A DNA stretch of 64,000 nucleotides, taken from Metridium senile. Its lineage: Eukaryota; Cnidaria; Anthozoa; Actiniaria; Metridiidae. Location: assembly GCA_949775045.1 (NCBI GenBank), contig OX459110.1, positions 13,701,452 to 13,765,451 of the forward strand, read 5' to 3'. The position numbers were made by a program, and so were the translations under genes. A model generated the notes under the pieces. That model was not told the DNA's origin and did not search any database. It saw nothing but the letters and a program-made list of their open reading frames with translations. Within the stretch, counting starts at the first letter, position 1. Each line of letters begins with the position of its first letter. Shown piece by piece: positions 24,511 to 37,730 of the stretch.

Positions 24511-24739
24511 TATATTTTCAATATATTATATGTTGTGTGATCAACAAAAATGATTCAATTTTATTACCTATGTTTACGTGATCAGTCTTCCCATTTCGGG
24601 AAAGGTGTATTTATCGAGGTTTGCTACATTTCCTCTATGGATACTATTATACACTGCGTGATATTCGCCTACAGCACTGTTGCACACTTAGAGAGAACGG
24701 AACCACAAAGTGTGTTCAGCCTTTCACTGTTGTTGTAAT

Positions 24740-25040
24740 TCTCTAAATGATATATCAGCTCTATTGCACACTCAGAAACCACGGAACCAAAAGGGGGCTT
24801 AGCATCTCACTGTTATTCTGTTATTGTTATTCGTTAAATATATCTCAGCTCTGTTGCACACTTAGATACGACGGAACAACAAAGTGTGTTCAGCCTCTCA
24901 TTGTTATCCTGTTTTTGTAATTCACTATATATATCAGCTTTGTTGCACACTTAGAGACAACGGAACAACAAAGTGTGTTCAGCCCCTCATTGTTATCCTG
25001 TTATTGTAATTCGCTGTATATATCTCATTGTAGCGTGGTA
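24740..25040. repeat. ~90-bp tandem repeat, ~4 copies
   Basis: GTTGCACACTTAGA, CGGAACAACAAAGTGTGTTC and ATTGTTATCCTG recur in order. Confidence 0.75.
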
Positions 25041-25317
25041 TATATGTGAAATTGTTGATGGCAGGAATTGTGGTTACCGGAACCTAATACCAGATTACAG
25101 AGATTTTATGGCTACATCGCCACAATGAGTTATTGAGAAATGACTATTCTAACTTATTAGACAACAAGAAAGGCGTGACGAACGTACAATTTGCTTTCTG
25201 ATCTGATTTATAATCCCTTGTGTCAGTAGATTCTAGCTTTTTCACAGGTGACAAACTTTCTAGAAAAGGATGTATATATATATTCAATAAAATAGATATT
25301 AAAAAGCCATTTAGTGT

Positions 25318-25790
25318 CCATTTGCCTCCAACAATACGTCACACTGTGTTTTTTATCAACAATCCATCAGCACACCAAGATATAGAATACGGTAAACGGT
25401 ATCACTGTGTGGAGAAAAACGATCTTGTACACAAACTACTCTTTTAATAGATCAAAAACATGCCAACCTTTTAGATCATGCAACAGTGCGTCACCCTGTG
25501 TTTTTTATCAACAATCCATCCGCACACCAAGATATAGAATATTGTAAACGGTAACACCGTGCGGTGAAAATCTATTTTGAAAAACTACTCCTTTAATAGA
25601 TCAAAAACACGCCAACCTTTAAGATCCTGTAACAGCACGCCACCCTGTGTTTTTTATCAACAATCCATCAGTATAGTACCACAACAAGATATAGAATACT
25701 GCATATAAACACTGTGCAGTTGAAAACGATCTTACACACGAACTACTCATTTAATAGATCAAAAACATGCTAACATTTAAGATTATAGCC
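25318..25790. repeat. ~155-bp tandem repeat, 3 copies
   Basis: CTGTGTTTTTTATCAACAAT, AAGATATAGAATA and AATAGATCAAAAACA recur three times. The frame at 25,220-25,447 lies inside the first copy and has no recognised domain. Confidence 0.75.
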
Positions 25791-25854
25791 ATGAGAACAT
25801 ATTACTAATGCCGCATGGGTTTAAATGGAGGCAGAGTATTTGTATATTAAAGTA

Positions 25855-25985
25855 AATCACTTTTTTAACGTCTCAATCTTCTAGCTGGACACGTGTACCC
25901 TACTAATCGTGAGGACTCGTCTCACACTTACTACCTTTACGTTAAATATTTTGCACACAACTCGGCCCCTTAGTTCATGTACTGA
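25855..25985. mobile_element. SINE fragment related to the 4.4-kb family
   Basis: AAATCACTTTTTTAACGTCT and TTACTACCTTTACGTTAAAT match the 3' portion of the SINE at 4,370-4,635. The tRNA-like head is absent. Confidence 0.6.
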
Positions 25986-26199
25986 AATACTTAAATGGAT
26001 TTATGCTGGGCTACTCGTGACGTCATAGCCGCCATGTTGGAGCCCAATAACATGGCATTTAAAGTCGCCATTTTGGTGTGTACTTTAAAGTCAATCAACT
26101 GATAGCGTGCGTTTTATCTTTCAGTTGCTGTTACAACCCATGGGATGTGGATGGTTACATAGATAATACTACCTAAGGTAAACTATAAGTAGAAAATAT

Positions 26200-26450
26200 C
26201 AATAGAAACTAGCGAGTAAACTAGTATAGGCTGCGTCGGTGTTTTATATAAACGATAGGTAATAGAATGAAATTTGTAACACCGTAAAAAATGTTAACTT
26301 AACTTTACTAGCGTTTCGAGCTTTATCCCTTCGTCGGAGTAAAAAATAGGGAGGGAATTTACTTCGACGGACGAAGCTCGAAACGTCAGTAAAGTCAAGT
26401 TACCATTTTTTTTACGGTGTTACAAATTTCATTTTATTGCCTAAAAGTAT
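26200..26450. repeat. Hammerhead-like repeat, two copies in inverted orientation
   Basis: A minus-strand unit (26,205-26,345), with GGCTGCGTCGGTGTTTTATA and the core GTTTCGAGCTTTATCCCTTC, faces a shortened plus-strand unit (about 26,357-26,440) with CGAAGCTCGAAACGTCAG. Confidence 0.8.
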
Positions 26451-28750
26451 AAAAATATATGATCAACTTTAGCAATATAGATATTTATCGTTACACATAA
26501 GTTTTTCTGCCCAATGTCACATATGTATATCCTAAAGATATCATCTATAAAAACATTATTCAAAGTTTAGATTGTTATAATTATAAATATATATATCGAT
26601 ATAAAAATGTCTTATCTTTTCTATACTGAATCGAAATTTAAAATTGTTTTATTGTGCCTTGCCTTTTTAAGCTAGAGTGTTTTCATTTTAAGTGCAAGGA
26701 AAATGTTTATATTCTGAGAGTACTGATTTTCATTTAATAAAAAAAATATCTCGGAGTATTAAGTAAGAGTATTTTATATTTCAAGTGTAAGCAAATCCTA
26801 TATTTAGTAGTGTTTTGGAAGAAAAATATTCTTGGATTGGTGTGACAAAGTATTTGTTTATAAAACATCGGATGTTTTAATAAGAGATCGTTTACGTTAA
26901 GAAAAGACATGTAACATTTTTTCTTCTTTTTAACTTGAAACAAAATATTCTCTGAAAAACCAAATTCCTAAGTATTACCGTTCATTATTAACTATCAACA
27001 TTTAATCCCTTCCAAAAAAGTCTCATTTCAAACTAATGATTGTTTCCAAAACCCTTGTAAAATTGGCTGCTCTTTGTGTATAAACTATCTACGGCGCCAG
27101 TCTGACGGCGTCTACGTTGGCGTACAGACAGAACTTATAGCGACGCCAATCCTCGTTTTTGAAAAAACATCGAGAAAATATGTGTAATCGTCTTAGGAAA
27201 AAGTGCAAAAATAATCCAATTTTCTACGATATATTAACTTGAAGGACACTGTTTAATCGGTATTAAAGTGATGCATGTTCTTGAAACATAATAAATATGT
27301 TCATATTTTCCTATCCTTTTTTATACACTCTAAACGGTTTCGATATAATTTGGATTTGAGTTCTCTACAATCCAATGCCACCCCAGATATAATATTGTTT
27401 TTATTGATTTTTAGTACCACATTTGTATTAATTTTCGATATATGTATTTTTCTTAAATTCGGCCGTCCATTTTACTTTAGGATAATGGCATCTCGAGACA
27501 TAAGATTGTTGTAATAACATTTTATTCTCTTATACAGCAATCTATATGTTATATTAGTGACGCTATAGTGCAAGTTGCTTTCGTATTCTTTATATATTTT
27601 AATTTTCGATATATCTGTATTATTTTTCAACAATTCTGTCCATTTTACTCTAGGGTAATGGCTTCTCGAGACATGAGATTGTTTTAGTAACGCTTTATTA
27701 TCGTTAACGTACTACTATTCTAGTTTACTCGCTAGTTTCCATGTATACTACAGTCTTTATGCTAAACTAGTGACATTAAAGTTGTTTTCGTTTTATATGA
27801 TATGTATTTTTCATAAATCCGGGCCATTTTACTCTGAGTAATGGCTTCTCGAGACATGAGATTGTTTTAATGACTGTAAAGAATTGTTGATAATAACAAA
27901 TACAGGTGAATATAATATGCATGAAAACAACGTGATAATAACAAAACAGGTCTACTCATTAATAATGAACGAGGTACATTTACAATGTCAGTTTACTGTG
28001 AATGCACGTACACACCGAGAAAATAGCGCGTGAATTAACTAGAATGTAGGCCTAAAGTCATTTATAGAACTGGGAATAAGTTGTGTAAATTGTACATGTT
28101 ACTATCTTGAAGATAAACTCATAGACATGCATGTGGTACAATGTCAGTTTCGCCTCTTTCCTGTGAACGCACGTATAAATATGTTAAATACAACCGAGAA
28201 AATAGCGCGTGAATTAGCTAGAATGTAGGCCTAAAGTCATTTAGAACTGGGAATAAGTTGTGTAAATTGTACATGTTACTATTTTGAAGATAAACTCATT
28301 TACATGCATGTGGTACAATGTCGGTTTCGCCTCTTCACTGTGAATGCACGTATAAATAGGTTAACTATGGTTAAATACAAATGACCGAGTAAATAGCGCT
28401 TGTATTAACTAGATTCTAGCTTCAGTAAACTCATTTACATGCATGCATGTGGTACATTTACAATGTCACTGGGTCTCTATACAGTGAGTCCACGTACAAA
28501 TATGTTAAATACAACCGTGAAAATAGCGCGTGAATTAACTTGACTGTAGGCTAAAGTCATTTAGAACTGGGACTAAGATGTGTAAATTGTTATCATCTTG
28601 AAGATAAACTCATTTACAGTGGCCCTTTTTGCGCTAGAGGACGGATAAATCGTGTCGACGGACGAATGGTCCGTTCCTCTATTGTGAATTCAACGTATAG
28701 TACAAAATCAGTCGATTAATTTTGTCACAAATTGTGTTCGTTCGTATTCA
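26451..28750. other. Intergenic; two dispersed tandem families, no gene
   Basis: About 27,480-27,880 has three ~150-bp copies with ATGGC(A/T)TCTCGAGACAT(A/G)AGATTG. About 27,970-28,620 has four copies of a longer unit with GAAAATAGCGCGTGAATTA and GGCCTAAAGTCATTTAGAAC. The rest is AT-rich and featureless. Confidence 0.6.
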
Positions 28751-28754
28751 CACC

Positions 28755-28945
28755 AAACGATTTGTCCGTCATAAGACGATGTGTCCGTCATAAGACGATG
28801 TGTCCGTCATAAGACGATTTGTCCGTCATAAGACGATGTGTCCGTCATAAGACGACTTGTCCGTCATAAGACGACTTGTCCGTCATAAGACGACTTGTCC
28901 GTTATAACGATTTGTCCGTCATAAGACGATTTGACCGTCCAGACG
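28755..28945. repeat. 19-bp tandem repeat, ~9 copies
   Basis: GTCCGTCATAAGACGATTT-type units (with GATGT and GACTT variants) run head to tail. The flanks carry GGACGGATAAATCGTGTCGA and CCGTCCAGACGAATTATCC, hinting that the array sits inside a larger inverted-repeat element. Confidence 0.85.
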
Positions 28946-31900
28946 AATTATCCTTCTTCTATAGTATGAAACCGTCTACTGTCAGTTTCAGTTTTGACTT
29001 GTGTTAGCGATTCTGGAGAGAGTTATTTAAATAAACTTAACGGCCAATCTAAACAAATTGTAAACTGAAGTCTTAAGTCTAAGTTTTAAGTGGGGAGACT
29101 TGAATGAATAAACTTCTATGATAATAATAATGGCACAGCCAAAGGCTAACTGGACGGACTACAATACAAACAAACAATTACACACTTATATGGACATTAT
29201 AATGACATTTCTTCAAATTAATATTGTCAAAAATACATAATAGCAATACGAAATAATTATCTTGTATTCTAATTAAAAGTATTGACATGACACTATGCAA
29301 TACCACGAGAATAACAATATGATATACTTATCCACCAGGTCGATTATAATATGGAGGTGTATATCCAGGGATATCGCACGGATGACGTTAATTCCTTAAT
29401 TTGACAATACTGATATCTATATCACGTGCTAGTAATTAATTTATTTATCCGACAAAAATAAGACTTATCTGGCCTAGCTTTGACATATTTTGACAAGCGA
29501 ACAAATTGCGAATCATTCAATAATATGTCACGTTATGGAGTCGTTTTTCGGGAGAAACGTTTTTTTATGTTGAGGGTACGCAGTGCCAAAAACAGTATAT
29601 TCGATTCAGAATTTTTCGATTCTTTTTTTCAGTTTGTTTATATACTAGATAGAATGAAAACCGAGGTTTTCTGTGATATTTGCATGTAACTCCTCTCCAG
29701 TATAACTAACATTTAATATGAGTTATAGTGAACGTTCTTGTATATAATATATATTGATAGATGATATAGCAGCGTACCTTCAAGTTATTCCAAATCTCGT
29801 AAATATTCAGGTTATCACAGCTTTGCCTTTAACAATATGATGAAAGAGAAGAATTCTTTCAACAAACCACTACTTCTCACGAGAAACCTTAGTAATAGTT
29901 AATGTGAATTAAACCATTGAACATCTAAAGCATTTACCTCGTCCCAAGAAATTGGACATCCAATATATTGTCTCAGTTTATCCCAATCTTGAGTTATATG
30001 AAATATAATAATACTAAAAGTTACTAGAAGTGAACGAACGCTTTGACAATCACAAACCACATCACAATGTGAATAATTATCATCAAACTAGCGTGGTAGC
30101 GTAATGAAAGATTCACACAGAAAACCGACATCATTATGCTGGACCAATGGTAACCGTCGCGGCTAAATTAACCCACAACAATATGATAATGATACGAGTA
30201 CCGACCATTCAAGATCGACAGCGCGAAGTAGGCTAGCATGTTTTCGTTGAGAGTTTTCGAGGGTTATTAAGATATGGGGTAGTTAAAAATGCATTCAAAA
30301 GTGAATGGTATTTCTGCTTGCTGTGTGGATGTGCGACTAAAAGCCTCTTTATTCGCAATAGCTTGTGTTGACCAATGTCATTAAGTCATTATGGTAGCCA
30401 TTTTGGAATATATGGGAATGTGCAACGAATAAAAAACAACCACTTTGTCTTCGTTTAGGCTTGTTTTTATTTTAAAACTGCTTCTAAGCAATAAAAATAA
30501 GCTCCATTTTGAAATATATGGGAATGTGCAACGAATAAAAAACAACCAATTTGTCTTGTTTTTGGTTTTGGTTTTGGTTTAAATCTGCTTCTAAGCAACA
30601 AAAATAGGCGCCATTTTGAAAGATGTGCGTATTTACGAAAACAAAATATATTATTTTTATTTAACAAAATGTATTATTTTTTCGGATATTTGTTGAATGT
30701 TATGGAACAGTGAAATGGCGGAAGGTTTTATATGTTTATTTATATATTTTCTTTCCTCGTTTTTAATTAAGAATATGAATTTTATATATCGAAATGTTTA
30801 TAGCCGTCATCTCGAAATACATGAGAATGTGTTGGCGCCCAAACTAGGTTAAATTCAATCATTCTTTTAAAATAAAATTGGTCAGAGTTACAGAGAAGAC
30901 TTTTTTAAATCTTTTTCAAATTGGTTGATCCAAAACAAAATTTGGTATTTGGCTCCTTAAATTTTTAACAGCTATAAAGACGAAACTTCAATCCTACAAT
31001 AGCTAAAGTCATGATACATCTATTCATTGTTCAATCTAACCAATCAGGGGGATTTTATCATCAATGACGTCATATATCCTCCAATTTTGAATGCCAATAA
31101 TATAATTGTGATTTTATTATGGTTAATTTGTTGTTAGTCTTTCTTATGCTATGGTCTATTTTGTAAAATCACTGATATATATAGGCATCTAGATTGTGGC
31201 ACGCATCAAAACATACCTCAAATTAATACGTAACAAAATACGTACCAATAATTATAATAAATTACGTAAATACGTAATAATAATACGTAAAAAGATATTT
31301 TCGTTACGTGTGACGTATTTTTTGACTACATAACTTTACGTTTCAGTTTGGCCTACGTACCGTCCGGCACACGTATCTAGATGTTTTTTGACTACGTAAC
31401 TTTTACGTTGCAGTTTGGCCGTATACAATGAATAAGGTTTGGTATGTAATTTTTTGACAATGTTTTTTCTTCATCAGTTATTTAAGATTATAAATCTACC
31501 GTGAGCAACCGTGCCGATAGGAGGTAGCACATCTTTCCAATGCCCTCAAGGGTTGGCTTGAAATAGTCGTATTTGTTCCAATACTGTGTATTAGTAATTT
31601 TGAATGCTATTATAGCTCACGTATGATATCTATATATTGGACTCCAACAAACTAACGACCATATTACACACTAATTTATAAACAATAACTAGTGGTGAAA
31701 CAGTGCAGGCCGCGTTGGTATATTTTTAGAGAAATATTAATAGTAAAATTATGATTAAAGTGGTCAACCTCGATATTTTTGACCATATAACACACCAATG
31801 AAAAACGATAACTCGTGGTATTTTTAGGGAAAAAGTTATATTTAAATAACCTAAATAACTGTATACACCTATTTCAAAAAACGTCATAAGGAGATCTGAA

Positions 31901-32480
31901 TCTGCAATATGAGACCGAAATGAATTCTGGGGTACGGCAGTTTTTTCTCATTGCGTGCACTTTCTGGCTTCGGATATGGCGACGGTAATTATAAATCTGA
32001 AGGTGCTAAGCGCAAAAAAAAAAAAAACAGGACCAGGCCTGGTTTTTGCAGTACGCAATTTTCCTGAGTCTTTGTCACATTCAATTCTCCGGCTTTAACA
32101 GTTCTTAAATTGTATTAAACCATAAGTTGTCGTTTTGAGAAAAATACAAATACAATAACGGAGTCTTTGCCATATCTAATTCCAGTTAATGTTAAGCACT
32201 TTCCGCTCTTTAACAGTTTTTAAATTGTATTAAACCATAAGTTGTCGTTTGTTTTAATGTGGTTACCAGTGCGGTCACAACGAAGGATTACATCATATAA
32301 CTATATGTAGGCCGATTCATTTAATTAATATTTATATTATTCTTTATTAGAATTTGCCTGGATCTATAACATCAAATAATACCGACTTATTAATGCTCAT
32401 TTTGGACTTTAAACGACAACCTGTTAGAAGTGTATGTAACCTGTATAAACCTGTATGTAACCGTAAGTTTGAAACGTTTT
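28946..32480. other. Intergenic, no gene seen
   Basis: AT-rich. A two-fold repeat near 30,400-30,620 contains ATATATGGGAATGTGCAACG. Another pair near 32,100-32,250 contains TAAATTGTATTAAACCATAA. Short frames here have no recognisable domain or splice context. Confidence 0.5.
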
Positions 32481-32499
32481 ATGTACTATACATATAAAT

Positions 32500-32730
32500 G
32501 GAACTAGCAAGTAAAATGGTATGGGCTGCGTCGGTGTTTAATATAAACGATAGGTAATAGAATGAAATTTGTAACACCGTAAAAAATAGAAACTAGCGAG
32601 TAAACTAGTATAGGCTGCGTCGGTGTTTGATATAAACGATAGGTAATAGAATGAAATTTGTAACACCGTAATGTTGACTTAACTTTACTGACGTTTGGAG
32701 CTTTAGCCCTTCATCGAAGTAAAAGAGTTA
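32500..32730 (-). repeat. Hammerhead-like repeat, ~2 units
   Basis: Two units with GATATAAACGATAGGTAATA and TTTGTAACACCGTA end in TTTACTGACGTTTGGAGC and CCTTCATCGAAGTAAAAG, a mutated hammerhead-like end. Confidence 0.8.
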
Positions 32731-33824
32731 GACTATAGAGTTAGACTATACATATAGCTAAGCATTTCATACCAATCTCAATACTTGACTGGATGTGTAT
32801 TGCAGATCTAAACAGAGATATCATCCTGAAAGCTATCCCATTTTCGCCTTGAATATGTACAATATTTCCCGATAAAAGTTATTGTTATATGTTTATTGAT
32901 ATAGAAAATGTATTGGATTGGTGTAAAATGCAACAAAAATGCAAAATGTAAAATGCGTCGGTATATTTTTAAGAAACGAACTGGAGTTGAAATGTACAAT
33001 AACTAGCAGCTAAACTAGTGCGGTTTACATCGGTGTTTTTGATTATGAAGAAACAGTTAAAATAAAAAGGCACAACAACTAATAGCAATAATAACTATAA
33101 TAGCAAAAAAGTGTATACTATACATCGGTGTTTTTGAAGAGACAATTAAAATAAAAATGCACAATAACTAGCGGTTAAACTAGTAAATGCTGCATCGGTG
33201 TTTTGAAGAAACTACTAATGCACGAAATGCATGATTCTGATTAGCGGATAAAGTAGTGTGGATTATACGTCGATTTTTGTGAAAAAAACAATTGGAATAC
33301 AACTCGTATATCTTCTGCACCTTCAAATAGTAACTGTTATGCTTATGGACGTTCTGAACGCTAACTGGTTTCTAAATTTATAGATAATAAAAATACTAGT
33401 TTACCAATTTGAAATTCTCGCAAATCTGAACGGACAAAAGCTAGAAATGAGTACGGTGACAAATAATGCGGTTGATCAAAAGATTTAACATGTACACAAG
33501 CAAAGTTCGACGTGTTAATATTAGACACCGTAATTAACGATTGAAACCTTATATTTTATGACTAAAGAAACCGCTTAATGAATTATTACTAGTGTAATCG
33601 GGAAGCTAATTAGGACAATTAGTGATACTGGTGTCATTTTAAGGACAAGATGTAAAGAGATTTGAAGATTTATAATTAGCACGCAATGTAACAATATTTC
33701 TATTATATTGAATTGAAATACGTTTGGTGTATAAGTGAAATAAAGGTACATTAGAAAAATATCGCCCTGGGACCCCCACAGTTGCCCTATATTTCTTTGA
33801 CTGGCTGCGTATCCAGCATGGCTG

Positions 33825-33905
33825 GTCCTTGTGGTGTAGTGGTTCACACATCGGACCAGAAAGCCGAAACCGTGCAGTGCGTTCGAGTCCCGACAATACT
33901 CAATT
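33825..33905 (+). mobile_element. tRNA-like SINE head
   Basis: TCCTTGTGGTGTAGTGGTTC (A-box region) and GCGTTCGAGTCCCGAC (B box) are spaced as in a tRNA. There is no clean cloverleaf acceptor stem and it continues into AT-rich sequence, so I call it SINE-derived. Reading frames overlapping it are not genes. Confidence 0.65.
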
Positions 33906-34059
33906 GATATTTTTCTCATGTATTTTTATGTCTCTATTTGTATTACCTTCACTATATCATCACTACCATTACTATTAACATCATGATCTCTATTGCCTTT
34001 GCAATGGCAGTATTAGCAGCAGCAGCATCTTCACCATCGTTATCATCATCTTCGTAACA

Positions 34060-34094
34060 AGCACCACCATTATCATTATCATCGCTATCATCGC

Positions 34095-34127
<33 letters not shown>

Positions 34128-34510
34128 ACAAACGATTATGTACTCGAGGACCCTTTATCAGTCAGCCAGTGAGTCATGATCAGTCAGTCAAGTCAGCTAC
34201 CAAGTCAGTCATTTTACCAGTCAGTCAACCAGTCATACAGCCAATATGGCAGTCAGTAAATAAGTCGGCCAAGCTGTCAGTCTGTCCTCCTTTCAGTCAG
34301 TTTACCAGCTAGCCAGTCAGTCAGTCAACCAGTCATACAGCCAATATGGCAGTCAGTAAATAACTCGGTCGATCTGTCAGTCAGTCCTCCTTTCAGTCAG
34401 TTTACCAGCTAGCCAGTCAGTCAGTCAACCAGTCATACAGCCAATATGACAGTCAGTAAATAAGTCGGTCGATCTGTCAGTCTGTCTGTCAGTCAGTCAG
34501 TCTTTGAGTC
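34060..34510. repeat. ATC microsatellite then CAGT-rich ~115-bp repeats
   Basis: CATCATCAT near 34,080-34,130. Three copies follow of a unit with AGTCAACCAGTCATACAGCC, ATATG(G/A)CAGTCAGTAAATAA and CAGTTTACCAGCTAGCCAGT. Confidence 0.8.
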
Positions 34511-36280
34511 ACGTTGAGCTACTAACCAACTTTGCGTCTAACAGTTGATTAAAACAGTTAACAACTAATTAAATTTGTGATCGAATGCATGCTTGAACGA
34601 GAGAGAAAATATCTCAGACAATATCTTGTTATTTTTGTTATACACAACTTGTTTTATAAAGTTATCAAGATACATACCTTTTTTAGTTATCAAGGTTCAT
34701 AGCTTATTTTAGTTATCAATCCTTCAGTCTCGTCTATATAATATGTACTTTAATCTAACCGTTATACGTAAACAAACGCCAACAAACAAACCTAATCCCT
34801 TGCATTGCTAAATCCCTTGAGATTATTGTTAACTTTAGTAATCGAGAAACAATGAGACCTCATTAACATGCAAAACTACTTACTTAACTAGTTACCCTCT
34901 AAAGTTCTTTTCAATACTGAAAAACGATCGTTCAAAGGTAAGATTATTGATTATTTGATTGATTGAGTTGTACCTAAAACGAGCAAAACTGAGTAATCGG
35001 AATATGGACTTTTAAGGTGCACAATTGGAGGGCAGTAGAATAATCCATGGTCTAGCTGAGTGACTTTACTATCGTTTACAACAACCTCAATGTGTTAATA
35101 TCAATACTTCAACGATATAAAAGAGTCAATAACGTTGAAGACTTTAGCAGATCAATAAGTTCGTAAAACATTTAAAACTAACACAATATATGACAATAAT
35201 GTATTTGTACAATATGTACATTGGAAGAAGGTGTTATAGTTCGCTGTTGAAAGTGCATTGTTTTTGTGATGATGTGGTTTCTAACATTGCAAATGTAGAC
35301 TATATGTTATTTAAATATTATAGTAAAGATCAAAGATATAAATATAGTATGAGAGGACACTGGAAGAAATGGTGTCTCTACCAAAAAAAAGTACTTCTGA
35401 GTTTTACATTAGAAATGTAATGAGGCCTTAGAGAAGATTTCGTATGATTATGGAAAACTCATGATACAAACGCGGTCAAGGCACGGCAAGGCACAACAAA
35501 TTTATAGAAAGGCAAGGCACGCACACGGCACTGAGCTTTTCACTGCCATACGAAATCTGCTCTATCCGACTTTTTTTTTACGGTACATTTTGCTGCCAAG
35601 CAATTTACAATCATGACAGTCGGTTTACTTAGAATGCTGAGGATTCATCAAATTGCTATATTGTGGCACAAATCGTTGTCACTTTGTTTGCATTTGTGGT
35701 TTGGTTAGTATAGGAAATCGCACGTTCTTTAGTACAATTCGTAATTAATAAGTACGAGTGATGTTTTAGAGTGCAATTATCAATTTACTTATGATTATAT
35801 CAATCGATTATTTAAATATATTATCTACAATTTGTATTTTAAATCAATGTAGTTTTATATCAGGGGTCTATACTCTATAAGCATATCGTGCTTTTTCTAG
35901 ACTCCTATTCTGGATCATTTTTTACACTTACCTAATAATTGTAATTTTAGAAATATTATTTATATCATTTGTAACAATGACTGAGAATGAATAAATTGAT
36001 TGATTGATTGATTGATTGATGTTTTGAAAGTTTTCGAAATTGGACGAGCCTTTTAGGTGAGTCCAATTTGATAACTTTCAAAACATCACGAGTATCTATT
36101 AATTACAAATTGTACGAAATTATCGTGCGATTTCTTATTTATATTATACTGAAAAACTAATTGGTACTCTGCAGAGCACAATTTATGAATTAATTGTATT
36201 CCTCTCGTCCAATCAGAATTGAGTAATTTTGTACAGTATATTAAAAGTTATGAAATTCTATCGAGACCAGACTGTTGTGC
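34511..36280. other. Intergenic, no gene seen
   Basis: AT-rich. A short (GATT)n tract lies near 35,995-36,020. Palindromic GTTTTGAAAGTTTTCGAAAT and TTGATAACTTTCAAAAC flank it. A frame at 35,190-35,420 has no recognised homology. Confidence 0.45.
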
Positions 36281-36284
36281 AGGG

Positions 36285-36985
36285 AGACAATCCCCTACTC
36301 TTAACGAATATCACAACAGGATATTTTACATCCACCTTAGGGTTAGAGTGAAAGCATAAACAAGTATTCTTATCACAATTTGAAATTATTTTGTCAAGTT
36401 TTTACACAATTAGTTGGTTAATGTATACAACACTTTAACAAAATATCACAACAGGGTCTTTTTTTAAAAGTCCACTTTATATAGCAAGTATTCTCATCAC
36501 AATTTGAAATTTTTCTGTCTTTTTTAACACACAATTAATTGGTTAATGTGAGACACTTGGACAAATATCACAACAGGATCTTTTAAGTCTGCTTTATATA
36601 GGGATAGAGTGCAAGCATAAACACGTTTTCTCATCACAATTTGATTTTTTTTATCGACCTTTTAACATACAATTAGTTGGTTAATGTGAGACACTTTAAC
36701 AAATATCACAACAGGGTCTTTAAAGTCTGCTTTATATAGGGATAGAGTGGAACCATAAACAAGTATTCTCATCACAATTTGAAATGTTTCTGTCAAATGT
36801 TTAACACACAATTAGTTGGTTAATGTACGACACTTTAACAAATATCACAACAGGGTCTTTAAAGTCTGCTTTATATAGGGATAGAGGGGAAGCATAAACA
36901 CGTTTTCTCATCACAATTTTTTTTATCGACCTTTTAACATACAATTATAGTTGGTTAATGTGAGACACTTTGATAACTGACCAAT
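36285..36985. repeat. ~125-135-bp tandem repeat, ~5 copies
   Basis: CAAATATCACAACAGGGTCT, CTGCTTTATATAGGGATAGA, TTCTCATCACAATTTG and AATTAGTTGGTTAATGT recur in order. Confidence 0.85.
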
Positions 36986-37139
36986 CAAAGACCAGTCTGC
37001 AAACAAGATGTTTTTAAAAAGACCTTTTGTTGCCATTCTCACACTGAAGAAGACTTGAAACTTCTGTCACTATCGCTCTCTTTTACCTCATGTAAGTTAC
37101 AATTTTACTTCTACGATTTCTATAACCTCTCTTTAATGG

Positions 37140-37730
37140 TGTTTAAATTACCATTATTATTCCGACGAAAAAGATCGAAACATCAATGAGTAACATTCGC
37201 TTAGTAGTTTTAAATCCAACAAAGAATCATGAGAATCCAAAACGTCTGAAATTAACAGTCTCTTTTATATGATAGGTAATATAATGAAATTTGTAACACC
37301 GTAAAAAATGTTGACTTAACTTTACTGACGTTTCGAGCTTTAGCCCTTCGTCTCTTTCATATGCTGTGATTATTCTAAAATGTATTCAAAAAAATTATTG
37401 AAATCAAAATGTAAATAAGTAACAGTTTCTACCGTGAATAAAAATAACTATACTAAAACAATAATAATATTATTAAATGGAAACTAGTGAGTTAACTAGT
37501 ATAGGCTGCGTCGGTGTTTGATATAAACGATAAGTAATATAATGAAATGTGTAACACCGCAAAAACAGAAATTGAAACTAGCGAGTAAACCAGTATAGGC
37601 TGCGTCGGTGTTTGATATAAACGATAGATAATAGAATGAAATTTGTAACACCGTAAAAAATGTTGACTTAACTTTACTGACGTTTCGAGCTTTAGCCCTT
37701 TGTCGGAGTAAAAGAGTTAGACTAAGAGAG
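37140..37730. repeat. Cluster of hammerhead-like repeats
   Basis: Plus strand 37,156-37,195 has ATTATTCCGACGA...GATCGAAACATCAATGAG. Minus-strand copies lie at 37,262-37,355 and 37,478-37,718. The last ends in ACTGACGTTTCGAGC, CTTTAGCCCTTTGTCGGAGT and AAAAG. Confidence 0.8.

Noticed and set aside
23799..24540. Long poly-Leu, poly-Asn and Thr/Ile frames
   Set aside because: Pure translations of the (AAC/AAT)n microsatellite; all frames are open for composition reasons.
33575..33919. 114-codon frame on the minus strand
   Set aside because: It overlaps a tRNA-like SINE head and AT-rich flank; no domain, no splice signals that extend it.
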